NCBI GenBank assembly: GCA_016712885.1
Contig: JADJQF010000015.1
Location: 124,001-188,000 of the forward strand
Direction of reading: 5' to 3'
Source of the DNA: Candidatus Flexicrinis proximus
GTDB taxonomy: Bacteria > Chloroflexota > Anaerolineae > Aggregatilineales > Phototrophicaceae
Length of the DNA stretch: 64,000 bases
A program made the translations under genes and the position numbers. The notes beneath the pieces are model-generated. The model worked only from the letters and a program-made list of their open reading frames with translations. It was not told the origin of the DNA and did no database searches. Below, in pieces: positions 7,698 through 15,125 of this stretch; position 1 is the first letter of the stretch, and each line of letters begins with the position of its first letter.

Positions 7698-8235
7698 ACG
7701 GCTCAATCTGCGGCTGCAAGTGGCGGTGCAGACGGGCAACCTGGCCCAGACGGCGTCCGAACTTGGGGACGACGATGCCGCAGCCAAGCTGCATCTGCGG
7801 GCGCTGGCGACCGCCGACAGCGTCGATGCGCCGCGCTGGCAGTCGACGCTGCGCAGCAGCTTCGCGCAGTGGCTGACGGCGAACGGGCGAACAGACGAGG
7901 CGCGTTTGCTGGGCGAAGAGGCGCTGAAACTGGCGCAGGCCGCACACGACGCGGAAGCTGTGTCGCGGGCAACCATCGAGATCGCGCGCGCGCAGATAAC
8001 GACCGACGCACAGGGTTCGGCCGCAGGGCTGGCGCCGCTCATCACTACACTGAGGGCGCAGAACAACCGGCGCCTGCTGGCCGACGCGCTGTCCGTCTTC
8101 AGCAATCTATACGCCGTGCTGGGCAAGGGCGACGAGGCGCGCAAATTGTGGGAGGAAGCGCGCAAGCTGTACACGGCGCTCGAACACCCGGCAAAATCGC
8201 TTGAACCCGCCTGGCTCACCCAACCCAACGCATAG
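7651..8235 (+). CDS. TPR-repeat protein, C-terminal part in the +1 frame
   Basis: Continuation of the preceding TPR gene in the +1 frame. Homology-like sequence begins at about 7696 with ERLNLRLQVAVQTGNLAQTA and runs through TPR units such as GRTDEARLLGEEALKLA and GKGDEARKLWEEARKLY to the stop at 8235. The first 15 codons of this frame before 7696 are out-of-frame readings of the upstream part and are not real protein. There is no ribosome-binding site for independent translation. It ends 8 bp before ftsQ, so it is probably cotranscribed with the division genes. Confidence 0.7.
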   Translation: MSARRRRCSSRWSWSERLNLRLQVAVQTGNLAQTASELGDDDAAAKLHLRALATADSVDAPRWQSTLRSSFAQWLTANGRTDEARLLGEEALKLAQAAHDAEAVSRATIEIARAQITTDAQGSAAGLAPLITTLRAQNNRRLLADALSVFSNLYAVLGKGDEARKLWEEARKLYTALEHPAKSLEPAWLTQPNA

Positions 8236-8243
8236 GAGCCACT

Positions 8244-9059
8244 GTGACTGCATCCCGCTCCGGACGTGGCGCGCGCCGCAACCGTACCGACCGCGAGGCC
8301 CTCGTCCTGCGCCGCGACGAGGCGCCGGAAAGCAGCGCCGAACTTGACCACGGCGTGCGAATCAACGCGATCAACTGGCGCTTCGTGAGCGGACTCATGG
8401 TGGCAACGCTCGGCCTGGTCGCAGTGATGATGCTGCGGGCAGACATCTTTATCGTCCGCGGCATTGCGGTGAACGGCACCTCGTATCTCGATACGCGCGA
8501 AATCTTCCGCTATACCGGTATCGCCGACCAGCACGTGCTCACCGTCGACCCGGCGGCGGTTCAGCGCGCGCTGCTGGAAATCCCGACGATCGCTGAGGCG
8601 GACATCAGCCTGGGCTGGCCGCCGGATATGGTGCGCATCCGCATTGTCGAGCGCGAGCCGGCGCTGCTGTGGAACCAGAACGGCGTCGAGGCGTGGGTCG
8701 ACATCCACGGGCGCGTGCTGACGGCGCCGCCAGAGGACCGCCCCGGGCTGCTGCGGGTGGTTACGCGCGGCGTCGAAGACCCGATCAGCATTAATGACCG
8801 AATTCCACAGGACGTGGTCGACGGCGCGCGGCAGCTTCAGGAACTGGTGCCGAACGAGCGCCGCCTGCGTTACGATCCGTTCCTCGGCCTCGGTTTCAGG
8901 GATGACCGCGGTTGGGAAGCCTGGTTCGGGTCGGGGCTGGATATGCCGGTCAAGATTCTGGTGTACCAGCGGATGGTCGAAGACCTGCTCGCGCGCGGGG
9001 TGACCCCAAGCGTGGTCAATGTTGCGAATCCGGACAGACCTTACTGTTCGGGATGTTAA
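8244..9059 (+). CDS. ftsQ: Cell division protein FtsQ/DivIB
   Basis: 271 aa from a GTG with AGGAG 8 nt upstream. Architecture is typical: a basic cytoplasmic N-terminus (about 1-45), one transmembrane helix (about 47-65, FVSGLMVATLGLVAVMMLR), then a POTRA domain starting FIVRGIAVNGTSYLDTREI and an FtsQ beta domain with REPALLWNQNGVEAWVDIHG. FtsQ bridges early and late divisome proteins by binding FtsB/FtsL and peptidoglycan synthases. It begins 8 bp after the TPR gene and lies upstream of ftsA. The usual mur genes are absent here. Confidence 0.92.
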   Translation: MTASRSGRGARRNRTDREALVLRRDEAPESSAELDHGVRINAINWRFVSGLMVATLGLVAVMMLRADIFIVRGIAVNGTSYLDTREIFRYTGIADQHVLTVDPAAVQRALLEIPTIAEADISLGWPPDMVRIRIVEREPALLWNQNGVEAWVDIHGRVLTAPPEDRPGLLRVVTRGVEDPISINDRIPQDVVDGARQLQELVPNERRLRYDPFLGLGFRDDRGWEAWFGSGLDMPVKILVYQRMVEDLLARGVTPSVVNVANPDRPYCSGC

Positions 9060-9078
9060 GCCAAGCGCCCTTTTGCGC

Positions 9079-9084
9079 TATAAT
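9079..9084 (+). promoter_or_regulatory. -10 element upstream of ftsA
   Basis: TATAAT inside the string TTTTGCGCTATAAT, which recurs as TTTTGCGCTATACT before minC (11599-11612). It lies 154 bp before ftsA; the intervening leader carries inverted GCTGG/CCAGC motifs at about 9109-9122 and 9208-9226. The -35 is not clear. Confidence 0.4.
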
Positions 9085-9237
9085 GCGGAGAATAGAGAAG
9101 CTGCCAGACTCCAGCGGCCAGCGTTCCGCAGGCGATGCTGTGTTACCGCTGCTTCTGACAGGGGCCAGCGCAACCCGCCTGCAGCGCGAAGCGCCCCCGG
9201 ACTGGTGGGCTGGAAGCTGACCGCTGGAAGCTGATTC

Positions 9238-10476
9238 ATGGATAATCTGGTCATCGGAATCGACATCGGCACGCACAAGGTCTGCACGATCGTCGCGCAG
9301 ATCAAGCCGGAAGCCGCATTCGTCATCGGCGCAGGCGTCGAAGGCACGCGCGGCATGAAAGCCGGACTCGTCAGCGACCTCGACTCCCTCACCCGCTCGA
9401 TCTCCGGCTCCGTCTATAAGGCGGAGCAGGCGTCTGGCTATACCATTAAACGCGCATTCGTCAGCCTTTCCGGCCAGCATATCACCAGCAGCAACAGCCG
9501 CGGCGCCGTAGGAATTAACGGACCGCGCGGCGTGGCGCCGGACGACATCGACCGCGCCATGCAGAATGCGCGGGCCATCGCGATCCCGCATAACCGCGAA
9601 GTCCTACACGTGATTCCGCGCCATTACGTCCTCGACGGGCATACACGCGTGCGCCAGCCGATGGGCATGCACGGCTTCCGGCTGGAAGTCGAGGCGAACA
9701 TCGTCACCGCGTCGACGCCCAGCGTCAACAACCTCGAACAAGCTGTCGAAGGGGCCGGCGTGCTGGTCGACCGCTTCATCGTCAGCCCGCTGGCCGCGGG
9801 TGACGCCGTGCTGACCGACGACGAGCGCGAGGCCGGCGTGGTGATGATCGACATCGGCGCAGGGACAGCCGACATGGGCGTCTTCGTCGAAGGCGCGGTC
9901 TGGCATACGCATGTTGTGCCGATCGCAGGCGACCTGATCACCAGCGACATATCCCACTGGCTGCAAGTCCCGGTCGAGCTGGCGGAACTGGTCAAGCTGC
10001 AGCGCGGCCACTGCGTCCCGAAGCGGGTCAGCGAACTCGAAACCTTCCTGGTCGAACCGTTCGGCGAAGGGCTGCCGATCGAGACCAAGCGGCGCGAACT
10101 GGCCGACGTGGTCGGGGCACGAGTCGAAGAAATCTTCGAAAAGTGCCGCGACGAGATCAAGCGCAGCGGTTACGATGGCCTGCTGCGGGCCGGAGTCGTC
10201 CTGACCGGCGGCACGTCGCAACTGCCCGGCATCCAGGAACTGGCCGGTCAAATCCTCGGCATGCCGATCAGAATGGCGAAACCGGACAAGCTGACCGGAC
10301 TGGCGGACATGCTCAAGGCACCGCCCTATTCGACCAGTGTCGGACTGCTGCGGCTGGGCCTGATGCTGGACAGCGTGCAGACGGTGGTCGCCAGCGGGAC
10401 GCCGGCGGCACCCACCAAGTTGACCGGATGGGTCCGCGGTTTCTTCAAACGACTGCTGCCTGACGCCGAAGAATAA
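9238..10476 (+). CDS. ftsA: Cell division protein FtsA
   Basis: 412 aa actin-like ATPase that tethers FtsZ to the membrane and recruits the later divisome. Seen in order: phosphate-1 loop IGIDIGTHKVC (5-15), the 1C-type insertion SLSGQHITSSNSRG, phosphate-2 VVMIDIGAGTADMGVF (about 201-216), the adenosine motif VVLTGGTSQLPG (about 321-332), and a C-terminal amphipathic helix WVRGFFKRLL that should bind membrane. Length is normal. ftsZ does not follow; the stop codon instead abuts a copy of the dispersed hairpin repeat, and the next gene is DinB-like. Confidence 0.95.
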   Translation: MDNLVIGIDIGTHKVCTIVAQIKPEAAFVIGAGVEGTRGMKAGLVSDLDSLTRSISGSVYKAEQASGYTIKRAFVSLSGQHITSSNSRGAVGINGPRGVAPDDIDRAMQNARAIAIPHNREVLHVIPRHYVLDGHTRVRQPMGMHGFRLEVEANIVTASTPSVNNLEQAVEGAGVLVDRFIVSPLAAGDAVLTDDEREAGVVMIDIGAGTADMGVFVEGAVWHTHVVPIAGDLITSDISHWLQVPVELAELVKLQRGHCVPKRVSELETFLVEPFGEGLPIETKRRELADVVGARVEEIFEKCRDEIKRSGYDGLLRAGVVLTGGTSQLPGIQELAGQILGMPIRMAKPDKLTGLADMLKAPPYSTSVGLLRLGLMLDSVQTVVASGTPAAPTKLTGWVRGFFKRLLPDAEE

Positions 10477-10668
10477 GAAACGCCGGTAATGGATTGTTTT
10501 TCGGGGTTTCACCCCGAACCCCAGCAGGAGATTGCTCTCCTGCGCCTCTCATTGGGCGATTCTGAACAGCAAGCCGTTCAGAATCGCAGATGAGGGGTCA
10601 AGGGATGCAAGCCCACTGGTCGAGGTGCGGAGGCAAAGTCACTGTCTCTGCGCGCCTTATCCGTAACT
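10474..10668 (+). repeat. Dispersed hairpin element, copy A (forward)
   Basis: Begins at the ftsA stop codon (10474-10476). Hairpins in order: GGGGTT/AACCCC, GCAGGAGA/TCTCCTGC with loop TTGC (10524-10543), GCGATTCTGAAC/GTTCAGAATCGC (10556-10587, 12 perfect pairs), a weak GGG/CCC arm with GCAA, and a decayed last arm. Ends are GTAATGGAT and ATCCGTAAC, imperfect inverted repeats, a subtype shared with copy G. The remaining 10669-11054 has no convincing gene. Confidence 0.8.
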
Positions 10669-10850
10669 GACATTACTTTAAGAAAGACTCTCTGTCACCT
10701 CCGCGGCGGTTAGGCTACCCACGATCAGTCTTGAGTCTTCAGATACTGGCTGCTGTAACCGCGCGCCCAGTGCAGTTCGTTCGCAGGCTGCGTCTGGAGA
10801 CTCACGACTCTCGAAACGCAGCATAACACGGGATAGATGCCGAGCCGGAA

Positions 10851-10882
10851 ACAAATGTTCGAACATTTGTACGAACATTTGT
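10851..10882. promoter_or_regulatory. 20-bp palindrome plus 12-bp tandem repeats
   Basis: ACAAATGTTCGAACATTTGT (10851-10870) is a perfect palindrome. Its right half is part of a 12-bp tandem, TCGAACATTTGT then ACGAACATTTGT (10859-10882), followed by a third partial ACGAAC. The site lies 173-204 bp before the DinB-like gene. It resembles an operator array for a dimeric repressor. The GAAC-N4-GTAC spacing is close to, but not, the Gram-positive LexA box GAAC-N4-GTTC. Confidence 0.5.
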
Positions 10883-11054
10883 ACGAACGAAGAATGAAAG
10901 CGCTGAGGGCGCCGCGACAATGCATTCACAATACTGCACGGGGACAAGTCGCTGCGCGGAGGTTGGCGATTGACCGGCTCAGTGCGCGTTCTAGTGTCGG
11001 ACTAGATATTCCGTTCTATACTCTGGCGTTCGGACTACCTTCAGGAGGCTTCCC

Positions 11055-11552
11055 ATGAATCGCGATTCGCTGGTCAAGCACGCCGCGTACACCTATTGGG
11101 CCAATCACGAACTGGTCAGGTGCGTCGAGACGCTGACACCGGAACAGTTCGACCATGACTTCAAGTATTCGATGGGGACGCTGCGGGTGCAGCTCGCGCA
11201 CATTGCCGGCGTGGAATACTGGTGGTTCACCTACCTGAGCACCGGGGAACTCGACTTCTTCACGGACGAGGATTTTGCCAGCCTCGACACGATTAAAGCG
11301 AAGTGGGCCAAGGCCGAGAAGATCGTCAGCACATATGTGGCGTCGCTAACCGACGAGGAACTCCAGCGAGAGGTCAAACCGCCGTTCTGGAAGCCGGAGT
11401 CGAAGCCGTTCAAGGTGTGGGAGGCGATCCTGCAGGTGTTTAACCACAGCACCGACCACCGCGCGCAATCGCTCTACATGCTGCACCAGCTCGGCGCGCC
11501 GACGTTCCAGCAGGACTATCTGTTCTGGGGCCACCCGGAGCTCGTCGAGTAG
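11055..11552 (+). CDS. DinB/YfiT-like putative metalloenzyme
   Basis: 165 aa four-helix-bundle protein with AGGAGG 6 nt before the ATG. The three expected His metal ligands of the DinB superfamily are visible: LAHIAGVEYWW (His near residue 52), and FNHSTDHRAQ near 133-142 with two His in HSTDHR. Members include mycothiol- and bacillithiol-dependent transferases and uncharacterised stress proteins; the substrate here is not predictable. It is inserted between ftsA and minC. The upstream palindrome array may regulate it. Confidence 0.88.
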   Translation: MNRDSLVKHAAYTYWANHELVRCVETLTPEQFDHDFKYSMGTLRVQLAHIAGVEYWWFTYLSTGELDFFTDEDFASLDTIKAKWAKAEKIVSTYVASLTDEELQREVKPPFWKPESKPFKVWEAILQVFNHSTDHRAQSLYMLHQLGAPTFQQDYLFWGHPELVE

Positions 11553-11597
11553 TCCGCCGCGCCGCCAGTGAGACCGCTCTGTGTCTATGGTTAAACG

Positions 11598-11612
11598 CTT
11601 TTTGCGCTATAC
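11598..11612 (+). promoter_or_regulatory. -10 region upstream of minC
   Basis: TTTTTGCGCTATACT, with TATACT at 11607-11612 and a GTTAAA a little upstream. The string is nearly the same as that before ftsA. The minC ATG follows 50 bp later. Confidence 0.4.
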
Positions 11613-11662
11613 TACCGCAGTTGTGAGGTAAGCATGTTCACTATAGGCTGGAACAGCGCGCC

Positions 11663-12388
11663 ATGAGCGACGCGAAATTCGAAATCAAAGGCGTCCGCGA
11701 CGGGCTGCTGATCATCATGCGCGAAGACTCGGAATGGCAGTCGGTCATCACCGATCTGACGGAGCGCATCGACAAGCAGGCCAGCTTCTTCACGGGGGCC
11801 AAGATCACGGTCAACCTCGGGTCGCGGCCGGTGCCGAAGTACGCGCTGGGGTCGCTGAAGGCCGCGATGGAACGCCGTCACCTGGCGCTGGCGCAGGTGC
11901 TGACTGACAGCCCGACGACCAAAGACGCAGCGGAGGCACTCGACTTGCGAACGGCGCCGGCGACCGTCACGGCAGAACCGGACGACCTGAGCCAGACGCA
12001 GCGCTATCACACGCAGCCGTTCAGACCGGAAGAAGATTCGACACCTGGCATGTTGTTCGCACGCACGCTGCGTTCCGGGCGGATTGTGCGCAGCGACGGC
12101 CATGTGGTCGTGATCGGCGATGTCAACCCGGGCGCGGAAATCATCGCGGCAGGGGACGTGGTGGTGTGGGGCGTCCTGCGCGGCATGGTACATGCCGGAG
12201 CGATGGGCAACACCCGCGCGACGGTCTGCGCGCTGGAAATGGCGCCGACCCAACTACGAATCGCCGACCGCTACAGCGTCACGCCCAAAGACAAGGGACG
12301 CTGGCGGCGGAAGCAGCCGGAGATCGCGCGAATCGACGGCGAATTTATCATTGTTGAAGCGTGGCAGCGCACCGCGCGAAAGGAATAA
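11663..12388 (+). CDS. minC: Septum site-determining protein MinC
   Basis: 241 aa. The N-terminal domain (about 1-105, FEIKGVRDGLLIIMRED) is the FtsZ-antagonising fold. The C-terminal beta-helix (about 125-235) contains RTLRSGRIVRSDGHVVVIGDVNPGAE in segments and WGVLRGMVHAG, the surface that dimerises and binds MinD. MinC inhibits FtsZ polymerisation away from midcell. It is followed 3 bp later by minD and then minE, a canonical minCDE operon. Confidence 0.95.
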   Translation: MSDAKFEIKGVRDGLLIIMREDSEWQSVITDLTERIDKQASFFTGAKITVNLGSRPVPKYALGSLKAAMERRHLALAQVLTDSPTTKDAAEALDLRTAPATVTAEPDDLSQTQRYHTQPFRPEEDSTPGMLFARTLRSGRIVRSDGHVVVIGDVNPGAEIIAAGDVVVWGVLRGMVHAGAMGNTRATVCALEMAPTQLRIADRYSVTPKDKGRWRRKQPEIARIDGEFIIVEAWQRTARKE

Positions 12389-12391
12389 CGG

Positions 12392-13189
12392 ATGGGCGGC
12401 AGAGTAGTCACCATCACATCGGGGAAAGGCGGCGTCGGCAAGACGACCACGACCGCGAATCTGGGAATCGCCCTGGCGCGGTTGGGCAAAAAGGTGGTCG
12501 TGATCGACGCAGACATCGGCCTGCGCAACCTCGACATCGTGATGGGCCTCGAAAATCGCATCGTCTATGACCTGGTGGACATCGTCGAAGGACGCGCCAA
12601 GGTCAAGCAGGCGATGATTAAGCACAAGCAGTTCCCGGATCTGTACATGATCCCGGCGGCGCAGACCCGCGACAAGAGCGCGGTCAGCCCAGCAGACATG
12701 GTGCAATTGTGCAACGAACTGCGCAAGGATTTCGACTTCGTCATGATCGACTCCCCTGCCGGGATCGAGCGCGGCTTCCGGAATGCGATGGCGCCGGCGG
12801 ACGATATCCTGATCGTGACAAACCCGGAAGTCTCGGCGGTGCGCGATGCCGACCGCGTGATCGGGCTGATCGAGGCTGAGAATAAAGGTCCTGCGCGGTT
12901 AATCCTGAATCGCGTTAAGATTGACCTGGTCCGCAAGGGCGAAATGCTGTCGGCGGACGACGTTACCGACATCCTGGCCGTCAAGCTGATCGGGATCGTG
13001 CCGGATGACGAAGGGGTTGTGTCGGCATCCAACAGCGGCAACCCGGTCACGTTGAGCGAGACCTCGCGCTCCGGGCAGGCATTCCGCAATATCGCGCGGC
13101 GCCTGTGCGGGGAAGACGTGCCGTTTATGCAGCTGGAGTCGAATACCAATCTGTTCGGGCGAATCAGCCGGTTGTTCGGTGGGCGCTAA
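12392..13189 (+). CDS. minD: Septum site-determining ATPase MinD
   Basis: 265 aa ParA/MinD ATPase. The deviant Walker A KGGVGKTT is at residues 11-18 with the signature lysine, followed by VIDADIGLRNLDIVMGLENR (switch I) and FVMIDSPAGIERGF (switch II/Walker B). The C-terminus LFGRISRLFGG is an amphipathic membrane-targeting helix. ATP-bound MinD dimerises on the membrane and recruits MinC; MinE stimulates hydrolysis. Its 3' end lies 22 bp before the minE start. Confidence 0.97.
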   Translation: MGGRVVTITSGKGGVGKTTTTANLGIALARLGKKVVVIDADIGLRNLDIVMGLENRIVYDLVDIVEGRAKVKQAMIKHKQFPDLYMIPAAQTRDKSAVSPADMVQLCNELRKDFDFVMIDSPAGIERGFRNAMAPADDILIVTNPEVSAVRDADRVIGLIEAENKGPARLILNRVKIDLVRKGEMLSADDVTDILAVKLIGIVPDDEGVVSASNSGNPVTLSETSRSGQAFRNIARRLCGEDVPFMQLESNTNLFGRISRLFGGR

Positions 13190-13211
13190 CGAAGGACGGG
13201 GGGAGAAGGTC

Positions 13212-13535
13212 ATGACGAGCATCTTCGGGCGCCTTTTCGGACGGGGAAAAGAAGAGTCCAGCGCGGCGGCAGCCAAACGCCGCCTGCAGTTCGTGCTGGT
13301 GCATGACCGGATCAACCTGCCGCCGGACATCATGACGGCGATGAAAGAGGAAATCCTGCAGGTCATCTCAAAGTACGTTCAGGTGGCCGGCGACGCCATC
13401 GATATCGCGCTGCAGCCACGCGACGGTGAGGTGAACCTGCTGATTGCCGAAATCCCGTTTGCCAAGACCCTCCCCAACAAGCCGACGATTGAACCGGACG
13501 ACGACGATCTGGAAGAAGACGGGCCGGTGGCCTGA
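13212..13535 (+). CDS. minE: Cell division topological specificity factor MinE
   Basis: 107 aa from an ATG at 13212; GGGGAGAAGG upstream is its Shine-Dalgarno. An earlier in-frame start at 13179 would overlap minD and add residues not found in the family. The N-terminus MTSIFGRLFGRG is an amphipathic membrane-binding helix. The MinD-contact strand LQFVLVHDRINLPPDIM (about 26-42) is well conserved. The C-terminal topological domain is followed by an acidic tail, DDDDLEEDGPVA. It drives MinD release from the membrane. Confidence 0.95.
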   Translation: MTSIFGRLFGRGKEESSAAAAKRRLQFVLVHDRINLPPDIMTAMKEEILQVISKYVQVAGDAIDIALQPRDGEVNLLIAEIPFAKTLPNKPTIEPDDDDLEEDGPVA

Positions 13536-13699
13536 GCCGGGCGAGCCGGTCGGGATGGAAGTGGTTGACCGTCGGCCAGCGCGCCGCATGCATCTGGTAC
13601 ACTACGCGTGTTAAGCACTTTGGGTAGGTTTCCACCCCGTAAACGAGTGCGTAACTGTCATTCGGTGCTTAATCCCGGCCTCCAGCGACGGCTCTAGCC

Positions 13700-14797
13700 A
13701 TGCGTACCCCCTCATTCTGGCGCAATTTCGACTACACCCTGTTCTTTGCCGTGGCGACGCTGATCGTATTCGGCCTTCTGATGATTCGCAGCGCCACCTT
13801 CGACGCGATCGACCCGGAGCTGCAAACGCGCGTATCGGACCAGGTGCTGTATGCCGTGATCGGCGTGGGACTGATGTTCGGCCTGGCGGCAGTCGATTAC
13901 CGGATGCTGGGCGGCCTTTCGCTGTGGCTGTACCTGATCATGTGCATCCTGCTGGTGCTGGTGCTGGCGCTAGGCGTGGTCGGCGACGCCGGTGCGCAGC
14001 GCTGGATTAACCTGGGTATCCGGATTCAACCGTCCGAAATCGGCAAAATCTTCATCATCATCACGCTCGGCACTTACCTGCAGAAGCGGCACACCGAGAT
14101 CGGCAACCTGCGGGTGCTGGGAGGTTCGATCCTGCACCTGGCGATTCCGGCCGGTCTAGTGTTCATCCAGCCGAACCTGGGGACGACGATCGTATTCGGC
14201 GTGATCTGGTTCGCGCTGGTCTGGTCGGCCGGGCTGAGAATCAAGCACATCATGACGTTCGTACTGGTGTTTCTGGTCGCGGCGCCGGTATTGTACTCGC
14301 AGATGAAGCCGTACCAGCAGAGCCGTATCACGACGTTTCTGAACCCGGAAGGCGATCCGCAGGCGTTCTATAACATCCGGCAGGCCGTGATCAGCATCGG
14401 GTCGGGTGGGCTGCTCGGAAAAGGTTATGCCGCGCCCAGCGGCCAGAACCGGCTGCGCTTCCTGCGCGTACGGCATACCGACTTTATTTTCAGCGTGATT
14501 GCCGAGGAATTCGGGATGGTTGGCGGATTCGCGGTGATTGCGGTGATCGGCGTGGTGATTATGCGGATCCTGCGCGGGGCGCGGCTGGCGTCCGATCCGC
14601 TGGGAAGCATGATCTGCTACGGCGTGGCGTCGATTATCTTCTTCCAGACGTTCGTCAGCGTGGGGATGAACCTGCAGATGCTTCCGGTGACCGGATTGAC
14701 TCTGCCGTTTGTTAGCTCCGGTGGTACTTCTTTATTATCCCTTATGATGGGTATCGGATTGGCGGAGTCGGTGATTATCCGGCGGCGGCGGGTCTGA
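13700..14797 (+). CDS. rodA: RodA/FtsW/SpoVE-family peptidoglycan polymerase
   Basis: 365 aa SEDS protein with about ten membrane helices. Family landmarks: AQRWINLGIRIQPSEIGKI near residue 95-113, FIQPNLGTTIVF near 155, the long extracellular loop with RITTFLNPEGDP near 210, GGLLGKGYAAPSGQNRL near 235, and LPVTGLTLPFVSSGGTSLL near the C-terminus. SEDS proteins polymerise glycan strands from lipid II. Assignment to RodA rather than FtsW rests on length and on the neighbouring genes, and is moderate. It follows minE by 164 bp. Confidence 0.85.
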   Translation: MRTPSFWRNFDYTLFFAVATLIVFGLLMIRSATFDAIDPELQTRVSDQVLYAVIGVGLMFGLAAVDYRMLGGLSLWLYLIMCILLVLVLALGVVGDAGAQRWINLGIRIQPSEIGKIFIIITLGTYLQKRHTEIGNLRVLGGSILHLAIPAGLVFIQPNLGTTIVFGVIWFALVWSAGLRIKHIMTFVLVFLVAAPVLYSQMKPYQQSRITTFLNPEGDPQAFYNIRQAVISIGSGGLLGKGYAAPSGQNRLRFLRVRHTDFIFSVIAEEFGMVGGFAVIAVIGVVIMRILRGARLASDPLGSMICYGVASIIFFQTFVSVGMNLQMLPVTGLTLPFVSSGGTSLLSLMMGIGLAESVIIRRRRV

Positions 14798-15125
14798 CTT
14801 GCGCACGACGTTAGAACGCCGGACTCACAAGTTCAAATCCCGCTGAAGCAGGCGGAGTTCCACACAGCGCGTCGCTGCATCTGCCGGCCTGAGCTGCGGT
14901 TTGCGGGCTGTCCAAGGCAAGACCTAACCAGCCCTCCCCGCACACCGGCAAAACGGTTACACTCCGTATTTGATCCGAACGAAAAGTCATCTGGCTCGTG
15001 CGTTCAAAGTCCACTCAAGTACTCCGGAAATCGCCAACGGACATTCTCTGCTGGCTTTAGCTGATATCGACCTCATTAACTGGCTGGCTTGGCCAGCAAT
15101 ACATGCCAGACGAAAGGCCCGACCC

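Noticed and set aside
7692..7700. Programmed +1 frameshift of the RF2 type in the TPR gene
   Set aside because: There is no CTT slippery codon or clear internal Shine-Dalgarno. Sequence error or gene disruption is simpler.
10859..10882. LexA/SOS box
   Set aside because: The half-sites read GAAC-N4-GTAC rather than GAAC-N4-GTTC, and no SOS gene is adjacent. Kept only as an operator candidate.
10837..11058. Plus-strand ORF reading through the 12-bp iterons
   Set aside because: Its only regularity is the 4-codon echo of the DNA repeat, and it overlaps the DinB-like gene start without a ribosome-binding site.
14798..15125. T-box or tRNA-like leader upstream of gltX (GTTCAAATCCC at about 14830 looks like a T loop)
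   Set aside because: No acceptor stem, anticodon arm or T-box core could be built around it.
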